Shown: positions 43,354 to 51,827 of the stretch, in pieces
Numbering within the stretch: the stretch's first letter is position 1
How the letters are laid out: each line of letters begins with the position of its first letter
Origin: an uncultured Aliiroseovarius sp.
Lineage (GTDB): Bacteria > Pseudomonadota > Alphaproteobacteria > Rhodobacterales > Rhodobacteraceae
Direction of reading: 5' to 3'
DNA length: 64,000 nucleotides
Assembly: GCF_947497285.1 (NCBI RefSeq)
Contig: NZ_CANMFT010000002.1
Span: 186,001-250,000 of the forward strand
Position numbers and translations under genes: made by a program
Notes under the pieces: model-generated
Databases searched by the model: none
Seen by the model: only the letters and a program-made list of their open reading frames with translations
What the model was told of the DNA's origin: nothing

Positions 43354-44508
43354 TCAGCGCGCTTTGCGTGGGTGTGTCTGCAGGAACGCAGCCAGTCGCG
43401 CAAGCCCTTCCTGGATGTCTTCGGTCGACCGCGCATAGGAAAACCGCAACGTCTGGTGCCCGCGCACAGGATCGAAATCCATGCCGGGCGTGACCGCGAC
43501 ACCGGCCTTGTCCAGAATTTCGGCCGCAAGGGCACGGCTGTCATTGGTCAGGTCGCTGACATCAGCGTAGATATAGAACGCGCCATCAGGCGGGGCGAAT
43601 TTGTCAAACCCGGCCTTTGGCAACCCCTCGATCATCAACTGACGATTGGCGGCATAGGTGGCCAGATTTGCATCCAGCTCGTCGCGGGCGTCCAGCGCGG
43701 CAAGGGCGGCAATCTGGCTGGCATGAGGTGGGCAGATAAACATGTTCTGGGCCAGACGTTCGACCAGCCGGATGTGGTCTTCGGGAACCACCATCCAGCC
43801 CACGCGCCACCCGGTCATCGAAAAGTATTTTGAGAAGCTGTTGATCACATAGATGTCATCCGACACCTCCAGTGCGGACACGGCGCGGTCCTCATATTGC
43901 AGACCGTGATAGATCTCGTCTGCGATAAAGCTGGTGCCCTGATCATGGCAGGTGCCGATCAGCGCCTCAAGCGCGGCATGGTCCAGCATGGTGCCGGAGG
44001 GGTTCGCGGGCGAGGCGGTGATCAGGCCCGCCAGGTCGCCGGGGATCTCGGACGGCACGGGTTGCAGTCGATGCTCCGGGCGGGTCGGAATGCCGACCGG
44101 TGTCAGGTTCAGGGCTTTCAGGATCTGCCGGTAAGATGGATATCCCGGCTCGCCCAACCCGACTTTGTCGCCCGCATCAAACAGCGCGGTGAAGGCCAGA
44201 ATAAAGGCGCCTGAACTGCCCGGCGTGACCACCACGCGCGCCGGGTCCAGATCGAGGTTATACCAATCTTTGTAAAGGTTTGCGATGCCTTCCCGAAGGG
44301 CGGGCAGGCCCAGGGCCACGGTGTAGCCTAGCGCGTCGCGGTCCATCGTTTGGGCCAGTGTATTGCGCGCCTTGGCCGGGGCGGGGGTCGAGGGTTGGCC
44401 GACCTCCATGTGGATGATGTGGCGCCCGGCGGCCTCGGCGGCGCGCGCGGCTTCCATCACATCCATCACGATGAATGGATCAACGACACCTCGGCTTGAT
44501 TTTTTCAT
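43354..44508 (-). CDS. Class I/II aminotransferase
   Basis: A 384-residue fold-type I aminotransferase. Marks are VTPGSSGAFILAF, SPANPSGTMLDHAAL, FIADEIYHGLQYED and INSFSKYFSMTGWRVGWMV, where the Lys binds pyridoxal phosphate. The C-terminal RFSYARSTEDIQEGLARL is typical for the alanine/aspartate-type branch. The substrate cannot be set from sequence. It is distinct from the other aminotransferase at 20671-21852. It is monocistronic and divergent from the DsbA-like gene. Confidence 0.9.
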   Translation of the reverse strand: MKKSSRGVVDPFIVMDVMEAARAAEAAGRHIIHMEVGQPSTPAPAKARNTLAQTMDRDALGYTVALGLPALREGIANLYKDWYNLDLDPARVVVTPGSSGAFILAFTALFDAGDKVGLGEPGYPSYRQILKALNLTPVGIPTRPEHRLQPVPSEIPGDLAGLITASPANPSGTMLDHAALEALIGTCHDQGTSFIADEIYHGLQYEDRAVSALEVSDDIYVINSFSKYFSMTGWRVGWMVVPEDHIRLVERLAQNMFICPPHASQIAALAALDARDELDANLATYAANRQLMIEGLPKAGFDKFAPPDGAFYIYADVSDLTNDSRALAAEILDKAGVAVTPGMDFDPVRGHQTLRFSYARSTEDIQEGLARLAAFLQTHPRKAR

Positions 44509-44715
44509 CGGTCCCTCGCTGGCTGTTGAGGTCTAGGTGCATCCGGGCGCGCATGAAGTCAATGGCGGATGGCGCGTCGAATTGGCAGTTGGATGCGCCC
44601 TGCAAATGGCGTAAACGCTCTGGTGATCGCGCAAATGTGCGCTGACCTCGCGCAGAGGTCTGATATGAACAACGTGGCCCTGCACGGGGCATGTGAACAG
44701 GAACGGAAAGACGTG

Positions 44716-45474
44716 ATGAAGAAGACCACTGGCCTTGCCCTGACAGCCGCCTTGACCCTCTGCACGGCGCTGCCGACGATGGCGCATGATATGACCAACC
44801 TGTCCGACGACAACCGCAACGCATTTCGGGACGAGGTGCGCGCCTATCTGATGGACAATCCCGAAGTTCTGATGGAGGCCATCGGCGTTCTTGAGGAACG
44901 TCAGGCGGCCGCGCAGGGCGCGCTTGACAAGGATCTGGTTCGGGTGAATGCAGACGCCCTGTTCAGCGACGGTTTTTCGCATGTATCGGGCAACCCCGAT
45001 GGTGACATCACGATTGTCGAATTCGTGGATTACCAATGTGGGTATTGCCGCAAATCCTATGACGTGGTGCAGGAGCTTCTAGAGAAAGATCCCAACATCC
45101 GTCTGATTTTGAAGGAATACCCGATCCTGACCGAAGCCAGTGTTCTGTCGTCGCGCTTCGCCATCGCCGGACAACAACTGTTCGGGGAAGAGGCCTATGA
45201 AAAGCTGCATGAGGCCCTGATCACCGTGCGCGGCAATATCAGCGCGCAATCGTTGATCAAGCTTGCAGATGGGTTGGACCTGGACGGCGCGGCCATCGCT
45301 GCACGCATGGACGCCCCCGAGGTCGAGGCCGTTCTGGCAGAAAACCGCGCTTTGGGCCAACGACTTCAGATCACTGGCACACCTGCCTTTGTGATGCATG
45401 ACGACATGGCGCGCGGCTACATGCCGCTGGAGCAGATGGAAGCGATCATTGCAGCCAAGCGCAACGAAGGGTGA
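44716..45474 (+). CDS. Periplasmic DsbA-family thiol:disulfide oxidoreductase
   Basis: A 252-residue protein with a signal peptide (about 1-23, MKKTTGLALTAALTLCTALPTMA), an N-terminal helical segment (about 30-80, including AYLMDNPEVLMEAI) and a thioredoxin-fold domain with active site CGYC in VDYQCGYCRKSYDVV (about 113). The cis-Pro loop is GTPAFVM. This layout fits the DsbA/Com1-like group with an N-terminal oligomerisation helix (ScsC-like), which can oxidise or isomerise disulfides. ATG 44716 has a GGAAAG site. It ends 83 bases before the amiC start on the same strand, so both may be co-transcribed. Confidence 0.92.
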   Translation: MKKTTGLALTAALTLCTALPTMAHDMTNLSDDNRNAFRDEVRAYLMDNPEVLMEAIGVLEERQAAAQGALDKDLVRVNADALFSDGFSHVSGNPDGDITIVEFVDYQCGYCRKSYDVVQELLEKDPNIRLILKEYPILTEASVLSSRFAIAGQQLFGEEAYEKLHEALITVRGNISAQSLIKLADGLDLDGAAIAARMDAPEVEAVLAENRALGQRLQITGTPAFVMHDDMARGYMPLEQMEAIIAAKRNEG

Positions 45475-45557
45475 AGGATGCGGATTGGTGGCTGACCTTG
45501 AAGGACGGGCTTGCTAAGGTTCGTGCACGTCAAGAATTCAGGCAGAGTCAAAGCAGC

Positions 45558-46988
45558 ATGTCATCCATGATCAGGCTTAAAGCTGGCGCAGCCCTGCGGG
45601 CCATAGGGCTTGTCGCGGCTTTGGGCGGCATTTGTGTGCCGCCCGCCTTTGCGCAGCAGGACAATGCAGCCCCAGAAACCTCGCCCATCCCGCCGCCCAA
45701 ACCTGCGCGCATTGTCGCTGAGGATGCGGCGGTTGAGGCCGCCGGCGACACGGTCGCTCCGGGTGCTACGCCGCCGCCCGCTAGCCCGTCGTCTTCAGCC
45801 ATTTCTGCGGAAGTTCCCGCACCACCCCAAGGGCTTAGCGGTCTTGCCCGGTTGACTGGCGACGGCGTCTCCGTTCAAGACCGGTGGCGCGGCGTCAGGA
45901 TCGACATCGCCATGACGCGCACGGTGCCGTGGCGGGTCTTCACGCTGGACGACCCACAGCGGGTGGTCGTGGACGTCTCGGAACTGGCCTGGGACGGGTT
46001 GGACATTGCGGCCCTGATGGCGGCGTCGGATCATTTTTCGGACATCCGCGCGGGGCTATATCGCCCCGGCTGGACGCGCCTTGTGCTGACCTTGGCGCAC
46101 CCGATGATCGTAGAGCGCGCATGGATGGAGGCAACTCCGGACAGCGACGCAACGATCCACCTTGCGTTGGCGCAGTCGACAGCAGCGGCGTTCGCAGACG
46201 CTGCAGGCGCCCCTGCCAGCGCCGTTTTCACACAGGCCGCGCCGCGCCCGATGCCGTCGCCCAAAACGCGTCAAACAGGGTTTGGGGATGTGGTCGTGGT
46301 GCTGGATCCGGGCCATGGCGGCATCGATCCGGGCGCAGAACGCGAAGGTGCGGTCGAGGCGGATCTGATGCTGACCTTCGCGCTGGAGCTGAAGGAGGCC
46401 CTGTTGCGCGCGGGCGGCTTCAAAGTGGTTCTGACCCGCGAACGGGACGTGTTTGTGCCCTTGGAGGAACGCGTCACGATCGCACGGCGCGCCGGGGCGG
46501 ATGTGTTTCTGTCCCTGCATGCCGATGCGCTGGCGCAGGGGCGGGCCACCGGGGCAACGGTTTATACCTTGTCAGACGAGGCCTCGGATATCGCGTCGCA
46601 AGCCTTGGCTGAACGCCATGATCGCGAGGATCTGTTGGCCGGGGTTGATCTGTCCCGACAGGATGACGAAGTGGCGTTGGTTCTGATGGATCTGGCCCGC
46701 AACGAAACGACACCCCGATCCGAGGCGCTGGCGGACAGCCTGGTCGAAGGGATCTACTCCGCCACCGGGTCCAGCTACAAGTCACCGCGCCTTAAGGCGG
46801 GGTTTTCGGTTTTGAAAGCGCCCGACATCCCGTCGGCGCTGATTGAACTTGGATTTCTGTCCTCGCCGCGCGACCGCAAGCTTTTGCAAGATGCGGCATG
46901 GCGTCAAAAGGCGGCTGAAGGGATACGGGACGCGCTGCAATACTGGTCGTTGCAAGACGCGGCAAAGGCCGAGCGTTTGCGCCAGTAG
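45558..46988 (+). CDS. N-acetylmuramoyl-L-alanine amidase (AmiC type)
   Basis: A 476-residue periplasmic wall hydrolase. It has a signal peptide (about 1-35, ending CVPPAFAQ), a Pro/Ala linker, an AMIN domain (about 80-190, SVQDRWRGVRIDIAMTRT, DDPQRVVVDVSEL), and a zinc amidase_3 domain (about 245-470) with VVVLDPGHGGIDPGA, the GAVEADLML Glu, VFLSLHADA and the last Glu in ALIELGFLSSPRD. It cuts the amide between MurNAc and the stem peptide to separate daughter cells. In-frame starts at 45471, 45558 and 45567 are possible; 45558 gives the cleanest signal peptide. It ends at a strong hairpin facing gdhA. Confidence 0.93.
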   Translation: MSSMIRLKAGAALRAIGLVAALGGICVPPAFAQQDNAAPETSPIPPPKPARIVAEDAAVEAAGDTVAPGATPPPASPSSSAISAEVPAPPQGLSGLARLTGDGVSVQDRWRGVRIDIAMTRTVPWRVFTLDDPQRVVVDVSELAWDGLDIAALMAASDHFSDIRAGLYRPGWTRLVLTLAHPMIVERAWMEATPDSDATIHLALAQSTAAAFADAAGAPASAVFTQAAPRPMPSPKTRQTGFGDVVVVLDPGHGGIDPGAEREGAVEADLMLTFALELKEALLRAGGFKVVLTRERDVFVPLEERVTIARRAGADVFLSLHADALAQGRATGATVYTLSDEASDIASQALAERHDREDLLAGVDLSRQDDEVALVLMDLARNETTPRSEALADSLVEGIYSATGSSYKSPRLKAGFSVLKAPDIPSALIELGFLSSPRDRKLLQDAAWRQKAAEGIRDALQYWSLQDAAKAERLRQ

Positions 46989-47011
46989 GTCCATTTTACC
47001 AATGACTTAGC

Positions 47012-47043
47012 GCGCCCACCTCATGATGAAACAAGGTGGGCGC
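47012..47043. terminator. Hairpin between amiC and gdhA, likely bidirectional terminator
   Basis: Perfect 10-bp arms GCGCCCACCT (47012-47021) and AGGTGGGCGC (47034-47043). Only a weak T run follows on either strand. Confidence 0.6.
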
Positions 47044-47048
47044 AAGCT

Positions 47049-48479
47049 TTACAGACCCTTCGCGCGATAGCTGGCAGCCACGCGCCGGATGGCGACGATA
47101 TAGGCCGCCATACGCAGGTCATCCACGTCATCGCGTTCGTGCCAGACCTCGCGCATGTCCTGATAGGCGGTGCGCATTGTGTCATCCAGGCCTGATCGCA
47201 CCAGTTCCAGCTCGTCCGCGCCGCGCAGATATTGTTCTTTGAATTGCGGTGTCATCGACCAGGCGTCGCCCAGATAGCGGTCCAACCGTTCAAGCTCGTC
47301 CACCACCAGCTGGTGGCGCGCCTCTTCCTGACGGCGCTGCATGCGACCGAACCGGATGTGGCTCAGGTTCTTGACCCACTCGAAATAGCTGACCGTCACA
47401 CCGCCCGCATTCGCGTAAAGGTCTGGAATGATGACCGTTTTCTTTTCGCGCAAGACTTTATCTGCGCCTGAAGTGACGGGTCCGTTCGCCGCTTCGATAA
47501 TCAAAGGTGCCTTGATCCGGTCAGCATTGGTCAGATTGATCACGCCCTCAAGGGCGGCAGGGATCAGGATATCGCATTCTTCTTCCAGAACCGATGCCCC
47601 GTCTTTGACATAGGTGGCATCAGCAAATCCCTTGACGCCCCCGTGTAAGGAGATCCAGTGATGAACCGCTTCAACATCAAGCCCCTTGGGGTCGGTCAGC
47701 GCCCCGTCGCGTTCGATGATTCCGACGATCTTCGCCCCGTCTTGTTCGGACAGGAACTTGGCGGCGTGATAGCCCACATTGCCCAAACCTTGGACAATCA
47801 CGCGCTTGCCCTCAAGCTTGCCCGACAAGCGTGCCTTCTTGACATCCTCGGGGTGGCGGAAGAATTCACGCAGTCCATATTGCACACCGCGGCCCGTCGC
47901 CTCGACCCGTCCATTGATGCCGCCTGCATGTGTCGGCTTGCCCGTGACACAGGCGCGCGCGTTGATGTCGGTGGTGTTCATCCGGGCGTATTGGTCGGCG
48001 ATCCATGCCATTTCACGTTCGCCAGTGCCCATATCGGGGGCAGGGACGTTCTGCGACGGATTGATCAGGTCGCGCTTGGCCAGTTCATAGGCGAACCGGC
48101 GGGTGATCAGTTCCAGCTCGTGTTCCTCATACTGGCGCGGGTCGATCCTGAGACCACCCTTTGACCCGCCAAACGGCGTTTCGACCAAGGCGCATTTATA
48201 GGTCATCAGGGCGGCCAGCGCCTCGACCTCATCCTGGTTGACGCCCATCGCAAAGCGAATGCCGCCCTTGACCGGCTCCATATGTTCCGAGTGGACCGAG
48301 CGATAGCCGGTGAAGGTGCGAATTTCGCCGCGCAGACGCACCCCGAACCGCACGGTATAGGTGGCGTTACAGACGCGAATCTTTTCTTCAAGCCCAGGTG
48401 GAAGGTCCATCAGGGCGACCGCCCTGTTAAACATCAAATCGACGGATTCACGGAAGCTTGGTTCGTTCGTCTGGGCCAT
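47049..48479 (-). CDS. Glutamate dehydrogenase (Glu/Leu/Phe/Val family)
   Basis: A 476-residue amino acid dehydrogenase. The catalytic Lys region is ETPFGGSKGGLRIDP (about 100-115), with KGGIRF upstream, VPAPDMGTGEREMAW (about 145), and the nucleotide site VIVQGLGNVGYHAAKFL (about 222) of Rossmann type. The length and the ANAGGVTVSYFEWVKN block fit glutamate dehydrogenase. It links 2-oxoglutarate and glutamate; NAD or NADP preference cannot be read with confidence. It is monocistronic. In its leader a small inverted repeat TTCTGC-N6-GCAGAA lies at 48501-48518. Confidence 0.93.
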   Translation of the reverse strand: MAQTNEPSFRESVDLMFNRAVALMDLPPGLEEKIRVCNATYTVRFGVRLRGEIRTFTGYRSVHSEHMEPVKGGIRFAMGVNQDEVEALAALMTYKCALVETPFGGSKGGLRIDPRQYEEHELELITRRFAYELAKRDLINPSQNVPAPDMGTGEREMAWIADQYARMNTTDINARACVTGKPTHAGGINGRVEATGRGVQYGLREFFRHPEDVKKARLSGKLEGKRVIVQGLGNVGYHAAKFLSEQDGAKIVGIIERDGALTDPKGLDVEAVHHWISLHGGVKGFADATYVKDGASVLEEECDILIPAALEGVINLTNADRIKAPLIIEAANGPVTSGADKVLREKKTVIIPDLYANAGGVTVSYFEWVKNLSHIRFGRMQRRQEEARHQLVVDELERLDRYLGDAWSMTPQFKEQYLRGADELELVRSGLDDTMRTAYQDMREVWHERDDVDDLRMAAYIVAIRRVAASYRAKGL

Positions 48480-48500
48480 TTTTTACCTCGACTTTTTCTT

Positions 48501-48518
48501 TTCTGCAGTGCCGCAGAA
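48501..48518 (-). promoter_or_regulatory. Inverted repeat in the gdhA leader
   Basis: TTCTGC-AGTGCC-GCAGAA, 6-bp perfect arms, 22 bases before the glutamate dehydrogenase start. It could be an mRNA hairpin or an operator. Confidence 0.3.
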
Positions 48519-48689
48519 TCGTTAATCAGCGGCGTTTCCAACCCCAGCGTAGGCCCATTTCATAAACATACCACCCTAGAATTCTGCTTGGTTTTGGAAA
48601 CGGTTGAGGGTTTAGTGCCTAAATACACCGCTATTGTTGCCCATGACGGCACAATGAAGGTGATCGTGCATCTCGTGCTCGCAATTCAC

Positions 48690-48704
48690 TTAAGAATGCC
48701 TTAA
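48690..48704 (+). promoter_or_regulatory. Full CtrA-type site TTAA-N7-TTAA upstream of the tad-like genes
   Basis: TTAAGAATGCCTTAA matches the CtrA consensus TTAA-N7-TTAA exactly. It is 93 bases before the tadG-like start. A -10-like TATTTC is spaced about right downstream (48725-48730), so the site would overlap the -35 as in activated CtrA promoters. Confidence 0.55.
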
Positions 48705-48797
48705 TTTCGCCATAGGCTTCAGGTTATTTCACGAAGTCTTAAAAGTGGTGGTGGCTGTTAATTGGTACCGCACTGATGTGCGGGAAGGGAGTTCGAT

Positions 48798-50540
48798 ATG
48801 GCTCATTTGAAAAGCCTGTTGAAAGGATTGCGTGTCGATTTGGGTCAGGCGGACCGGTCGGGGCGCGTTGGCGCATTCACGCGTGACGAAGAGGGGGCAA
48901 TGTTCAACTTTGCCCTGCTGCTGTTTGTCGCCATGCTGATTGTGTCGGGCCTGTCGATCGATCTGATGCGCACCGAGCTGAATCGCACGCGCATTCAAGC
49001 CACGATGGACCGCGCGCTTCTGGCTGCTGCCCATCCCGATCAGGAAAGTGACCGTAAAGGTGTCGTGCTGGACTATTTCGCACGATCCGGTCTGGGGAAC
49101 TTCATCAAGGCCGAAGACGTAACGGTCGAGGTTGGTGCAGACGGCACACGGGTCACCGGCAGAGCCCATATGAATGTGAGCACGCCGTTCCTGAAAGCCG
49201 TTGGTGTGCATTACCTGACAGCCCCTGCAAGTGGCGGTGCGGCAAAGATCAACCAATTGACCGAGGTGTCGCTGGTAGTGGACGTGTCCGGGTCAATGGA
49301 CAAACTGGCGACGACTGGTAAAACCAAGATTTACGAGCTTCGCAAAGCGGCGAAAGAGTTTTCCAACCTGCTGCTGTGCAACCCGAATGATCCAACCAAA
49401 GCCACCGAGTGCACGTTGACGAAGCGCAAGACTTCGATCTCGCTCGTGCCGTATTCGACGCAGGTGAATGTCGGGTCGACTGTGCTGAGCAAATTTACCC
49501 GCAACGATGCCCAGAACATCGCCTATTGTGCGACGTTCGAAGATGCAGACTTCAAAGAGACGGCCGTTGATCCCGATGTGGCGATTGACCAGTCTGCCAA
49601 GTTTCTGCGCTATGGTGGCAACTACAAGAACAACAACGGCGACGCTTATCTGTCGTGCCACACCGACAGCTGGCGCGAGGTGGTCGCGTTCGAAGATTCG
49701 CCCACCGATATGGAAACGAAGATCAACGCGCTTAACGCTTCGGGCGACACCGCGATTGATATCGGCATGAAATGGGGCACGGCGCTTTTGCACCATAAGG
49801 CGCAACCTGTCGTGACAAGCCTGATTGCCGATCAAGTCGTGCATGGCGACTTCGCCGGGCGCCCGTTCAACCCGGCCACAACCGCCTCGTCGAAATTTCT
49901 GGTGCTGATGACAGATGGTCAGAACACCAACCATCACCACTTGTTTGATGGGTTCCGCACCGGTCTATCGCCGTTCTGGCTGAACACCTATAACGACCGC
50001 GATATCATGTCTGTCTACCGCGAAAGCTCTGACAGCTATCAGTGGTTCTATCCGAGCACCGGTGAGACTGTCTGGCGGCCCAAGCCCTACGGCTTTCAGG
50101 GCGCAAATGATTGCTTCCCGTCAAGAAATGGCAACAAATGCACGCCCTATCGGACGCCTGAAAACAGCATTACCGAGCAGCTGACCTACGAAGAATTCTG
50201 GGCGAAGAAATACACCTGGGGGTTCTTGCAGCGGTTCGACTGGCTGGGCGCGCCGGGCCGTAAGATCTCGAACTCTGATGACAGCGATGGTGACGGCACC
50301 AAGGACATCGACCAACGCCTCTTGGATCAGTGCAAGGCGGCCAAGGACTCCGGCATGACGATCTATACGATCGAGATGGAGACCCCGGACACCGCAACCG
50401 ATGCGATGCAGAAATGTGCGTCTGTCAAAGGTGGCGAACGCCTGCACTACAAGATCACCCAGGGTGACAACAGCGTGAACCTGTCACAGGTCTTTTCGAA
50501 GATCGCAGAGGACATCAACAAGCTTAGACTGGTCAACTGA
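48798..50540 (+). CDS. TadG-like membrane protein with von Willebrand A domain
   Basis: A 580-residue protein with an N-terminal cytoplasmic segment, one transmembrane helix (about 35-56, MFNFALLLFVAMLIVSGLSIDLM) of the TadE/TadG pilin-like type, and a large extracytoplasmic von Willebrand A domain with its metal site in VDVSGSMDKL (about 158) and VLMTDGQNTN (about 370). Many Tyr, Trp and Asn residues lie in the late insert. TadG-like proteins help assemble Tad (Flp) pili or anchor surface adhesins. AAGGGAG before ATG 48798 supports the start. It heads a three-gene unit and has a CtrA-type box upstream. Confidence 0.92.
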   Translation: MAHLKSLLKGLRVDLGQADRSGRVGAFTRDEEGAMFNFALLLFVAMLIVSGLSIDLMRTELNRTRIQATMDRALLAAAHPDQESDRKGVVLDYFARSGLGNFIKAEDVTVEVGADGTRVTGRAHMNVSTPFLKAVGVHYLTAPASGGAAKINQLTEVSLVVDVSGSMDKLATTGKTKIYELRKAAKEFSNLLLCNPNDPTKATECTLTKRKTSISLVPYSTQVNVGSTVLSKFTRNDAQNIAYCATFEDADFKETAVDPDVAIDQSAKFLRYGGNYKNNNGDAYLSCHTDSWREVVAFEDSPTDMETKINALNASGDTAIDIGMKWGTALLHHKAQPVVTSLIADQVVHGDFAGRPFNPATTASSKFLVLMTDGQNTNHHHLFDGFRTGLSPFWLNTYNDRDIMSVYRESSDSYQWFYPSTGETVWRPKPYGFQGANDCFPSRNGNKCTPYRTPENSITEQLTYEEFWAKKYTWGFLQRFDWLGAPGRKISNSDDSDGDGTKDIDQRLLDQCKAAKDSGMTIYTIEMETPDTATDAMQKCASVKGGERLHYKITQGDNSVNLSQVFSKIAEDINKLRLVN

Positions 50541-50624
50541 TCCGTCTGGGCAAACCGGGCTGAGTTGGTGAAACGCGGCGTTTGGGGGAACGCTGAGCCA
50601 CCCGACCCAGCGAAGGCAATTGGA

Positions 50625-51164
50625 ATGAAACCGATGAAACAGGCATATAAGAGATTGCAGCGCTGGTTGCGTGCCTCGGAAGGCAGTTCGACAATCGAGT
50701 TCGTGCTCTGGTTTCCGTTGTTCATGACGATCTTTCTGACCTCGTTCGAGCTGAGCTTTTACGGCATGCGGTCGGTAATGTTAGAGCGCGCGCTGGACCT
50801 GAACATCCGCGGTCTGCGTCTAGGCAACGGGCGTCCGACGACGCTGGAAGAATTCAAGCAGAACATCTGTGACGAAACGCTGCTGTTTTACAATTGCATG
50901 GACGAGATTTCGGTCGATCTGCGCCGCATAGATCAGGCGGGCTGGACCTTCCCGACCGGTGCCATCCCGTGTGTGGACCGCGCCGAGGAAATCAAGCCGT
51001 TGACCGAATATTCGACCGGTGGTGGTGGCGATCTTATGCTGGTGCGTGTCTGTGTTGTGAAAGACCCGTTCTTCAGCACCACCCCCTTCGTGATGGGGCT
51101 GCCGCGTGATCCGTCCGGTGGCGTGGCCATTGCGGCCGTGTCGTCCTATGTGAACGAGCCATGA
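50625..51164 (+). CDS. TadE-like pilus assembly membrane protein
   Basis: A 179-residue protein with a basic N-terminus, then the TadE-type segment SSTIEFVLWFPLFMTIFLTSFELSF (transmembrane, about 23-47; the Glu before the helix is the usual pseudopilin +5-like Glu), and a small periplasmic domain with Cys pairs (NICDETLLFYNCMD and IPCVDRA). ATG 50625 is used, and an ATG three codons later is possible. It is 84 bases after the tadG-like gene and 12 bases before the next, so the trio forms one unit. Confidence 0.85.
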   Translation: MKPMKQAYKRLQRWLRASEGSSTIEFVLWFPLFMTIFLTSFELSFYGMRSVMLERALDLNIRGLRLGNGRPTTLEEFKQNICDETLLFYNCMDEISVDLRRIDQAGWTFPTGAIPCVDRAEEIKPLTEYSTGGGGDLMLVRVCVVKDPFFSTTPFVMGLPRDPSGGVAIAAVSSYVNEP

Positions 51165-51176
51165 GGAAGTGAACAG

Positions 51177-51827
51177 ATGTCTGACCCTATGACCTCTTCC
51201 CTGACCGCCATGACGGCCTTTGGCCGCCGGATCGGCCAACGCGTCCGTGACTTTGCGCGGGCAGAAACGGGCACGGTGACCGTCGAAAGCGTCATCATTC
51301 TTCCGGTGATCCTGTTTGGCCTTCAGGCAACCTTTGCCTATTACGACGCCTACCGCCGTCAAAGTCAGGCCTTGAAAGCGAACTACGCGGTGTCCGATTT
51401 TCTGTCGCGCTTTCCAAGCTACGACCGGGCCACGCTTGAAGGTCTGGACGAGATGTTTCAATACATGACCCAAACCAGCGAAGCCAGCTGGGTGCGCGTG
51501 ACGGTCGTAAAGTGCAATCGCAACTGCACGAACGAAGAGACCCGCAAACTGGGCCGGGTCAATTCCAAGGTCAGCCTTGGCGACGGGGTGTCCCCGTTGA
51601 CGCGTGACCAGATGCGCCTGCAACTTGGGCCAGTTATTCCAATGATGTATCAGGGTGAAAACCTGATCGTGGTCGAAACCGTGGCGAAATACGTGCCACC
51701 GTTCTGGGGCGCGTGGACAGGCATCTACCCTCGTGATTTCTATGACGTTATCGTCACCAGCCCGCGTGAGGCAGAAACGCTGTGCTGGAAGAAAGAGCCG
51801 GCCGACTGCCCCGTGCCTACGTCGTGA
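51177..51827 (+). CDS. TadE-family-like membrane protein, third gene of the trio
   Basis: A 216-residue protein with the pseudopilin-like segment GTVTVESVIILPVILFGLQATFAYYDAY (about 31-58; Glu before the helix) and a periplasmic domain with Cys residues (VKCNRNCTNEETRK and LCWKKEPADCP) that could pair. It follows the TadE-like gene closely. Its 3' end overlaps the convergent EEP-family gene by 11 bases. No tad ATPase, secretin or prepilin peptidase genes are adjacent, so these proteins may serve a Tad system encoded elsewhere. Confidence 0.85.
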   Translation: MSDPMTSSLTAMTAFGRRIGQRVRDFARAETGTVTVESVIILPVILFGLQATFAYYDAYRRQSQALKANYAVSDFLSRFPSYDRATLEGLDEMFQYMTQTSEASWVRVTVVKCNRNCTNEETRKLGRVNSKVSLGDGVSPLTRDQMRLQLGPVIPMMYQGENLIVVETVAKYVPPFWGAWTGIYPRDFYDVIVTSPREAETLCWKKEPADCPVPTS

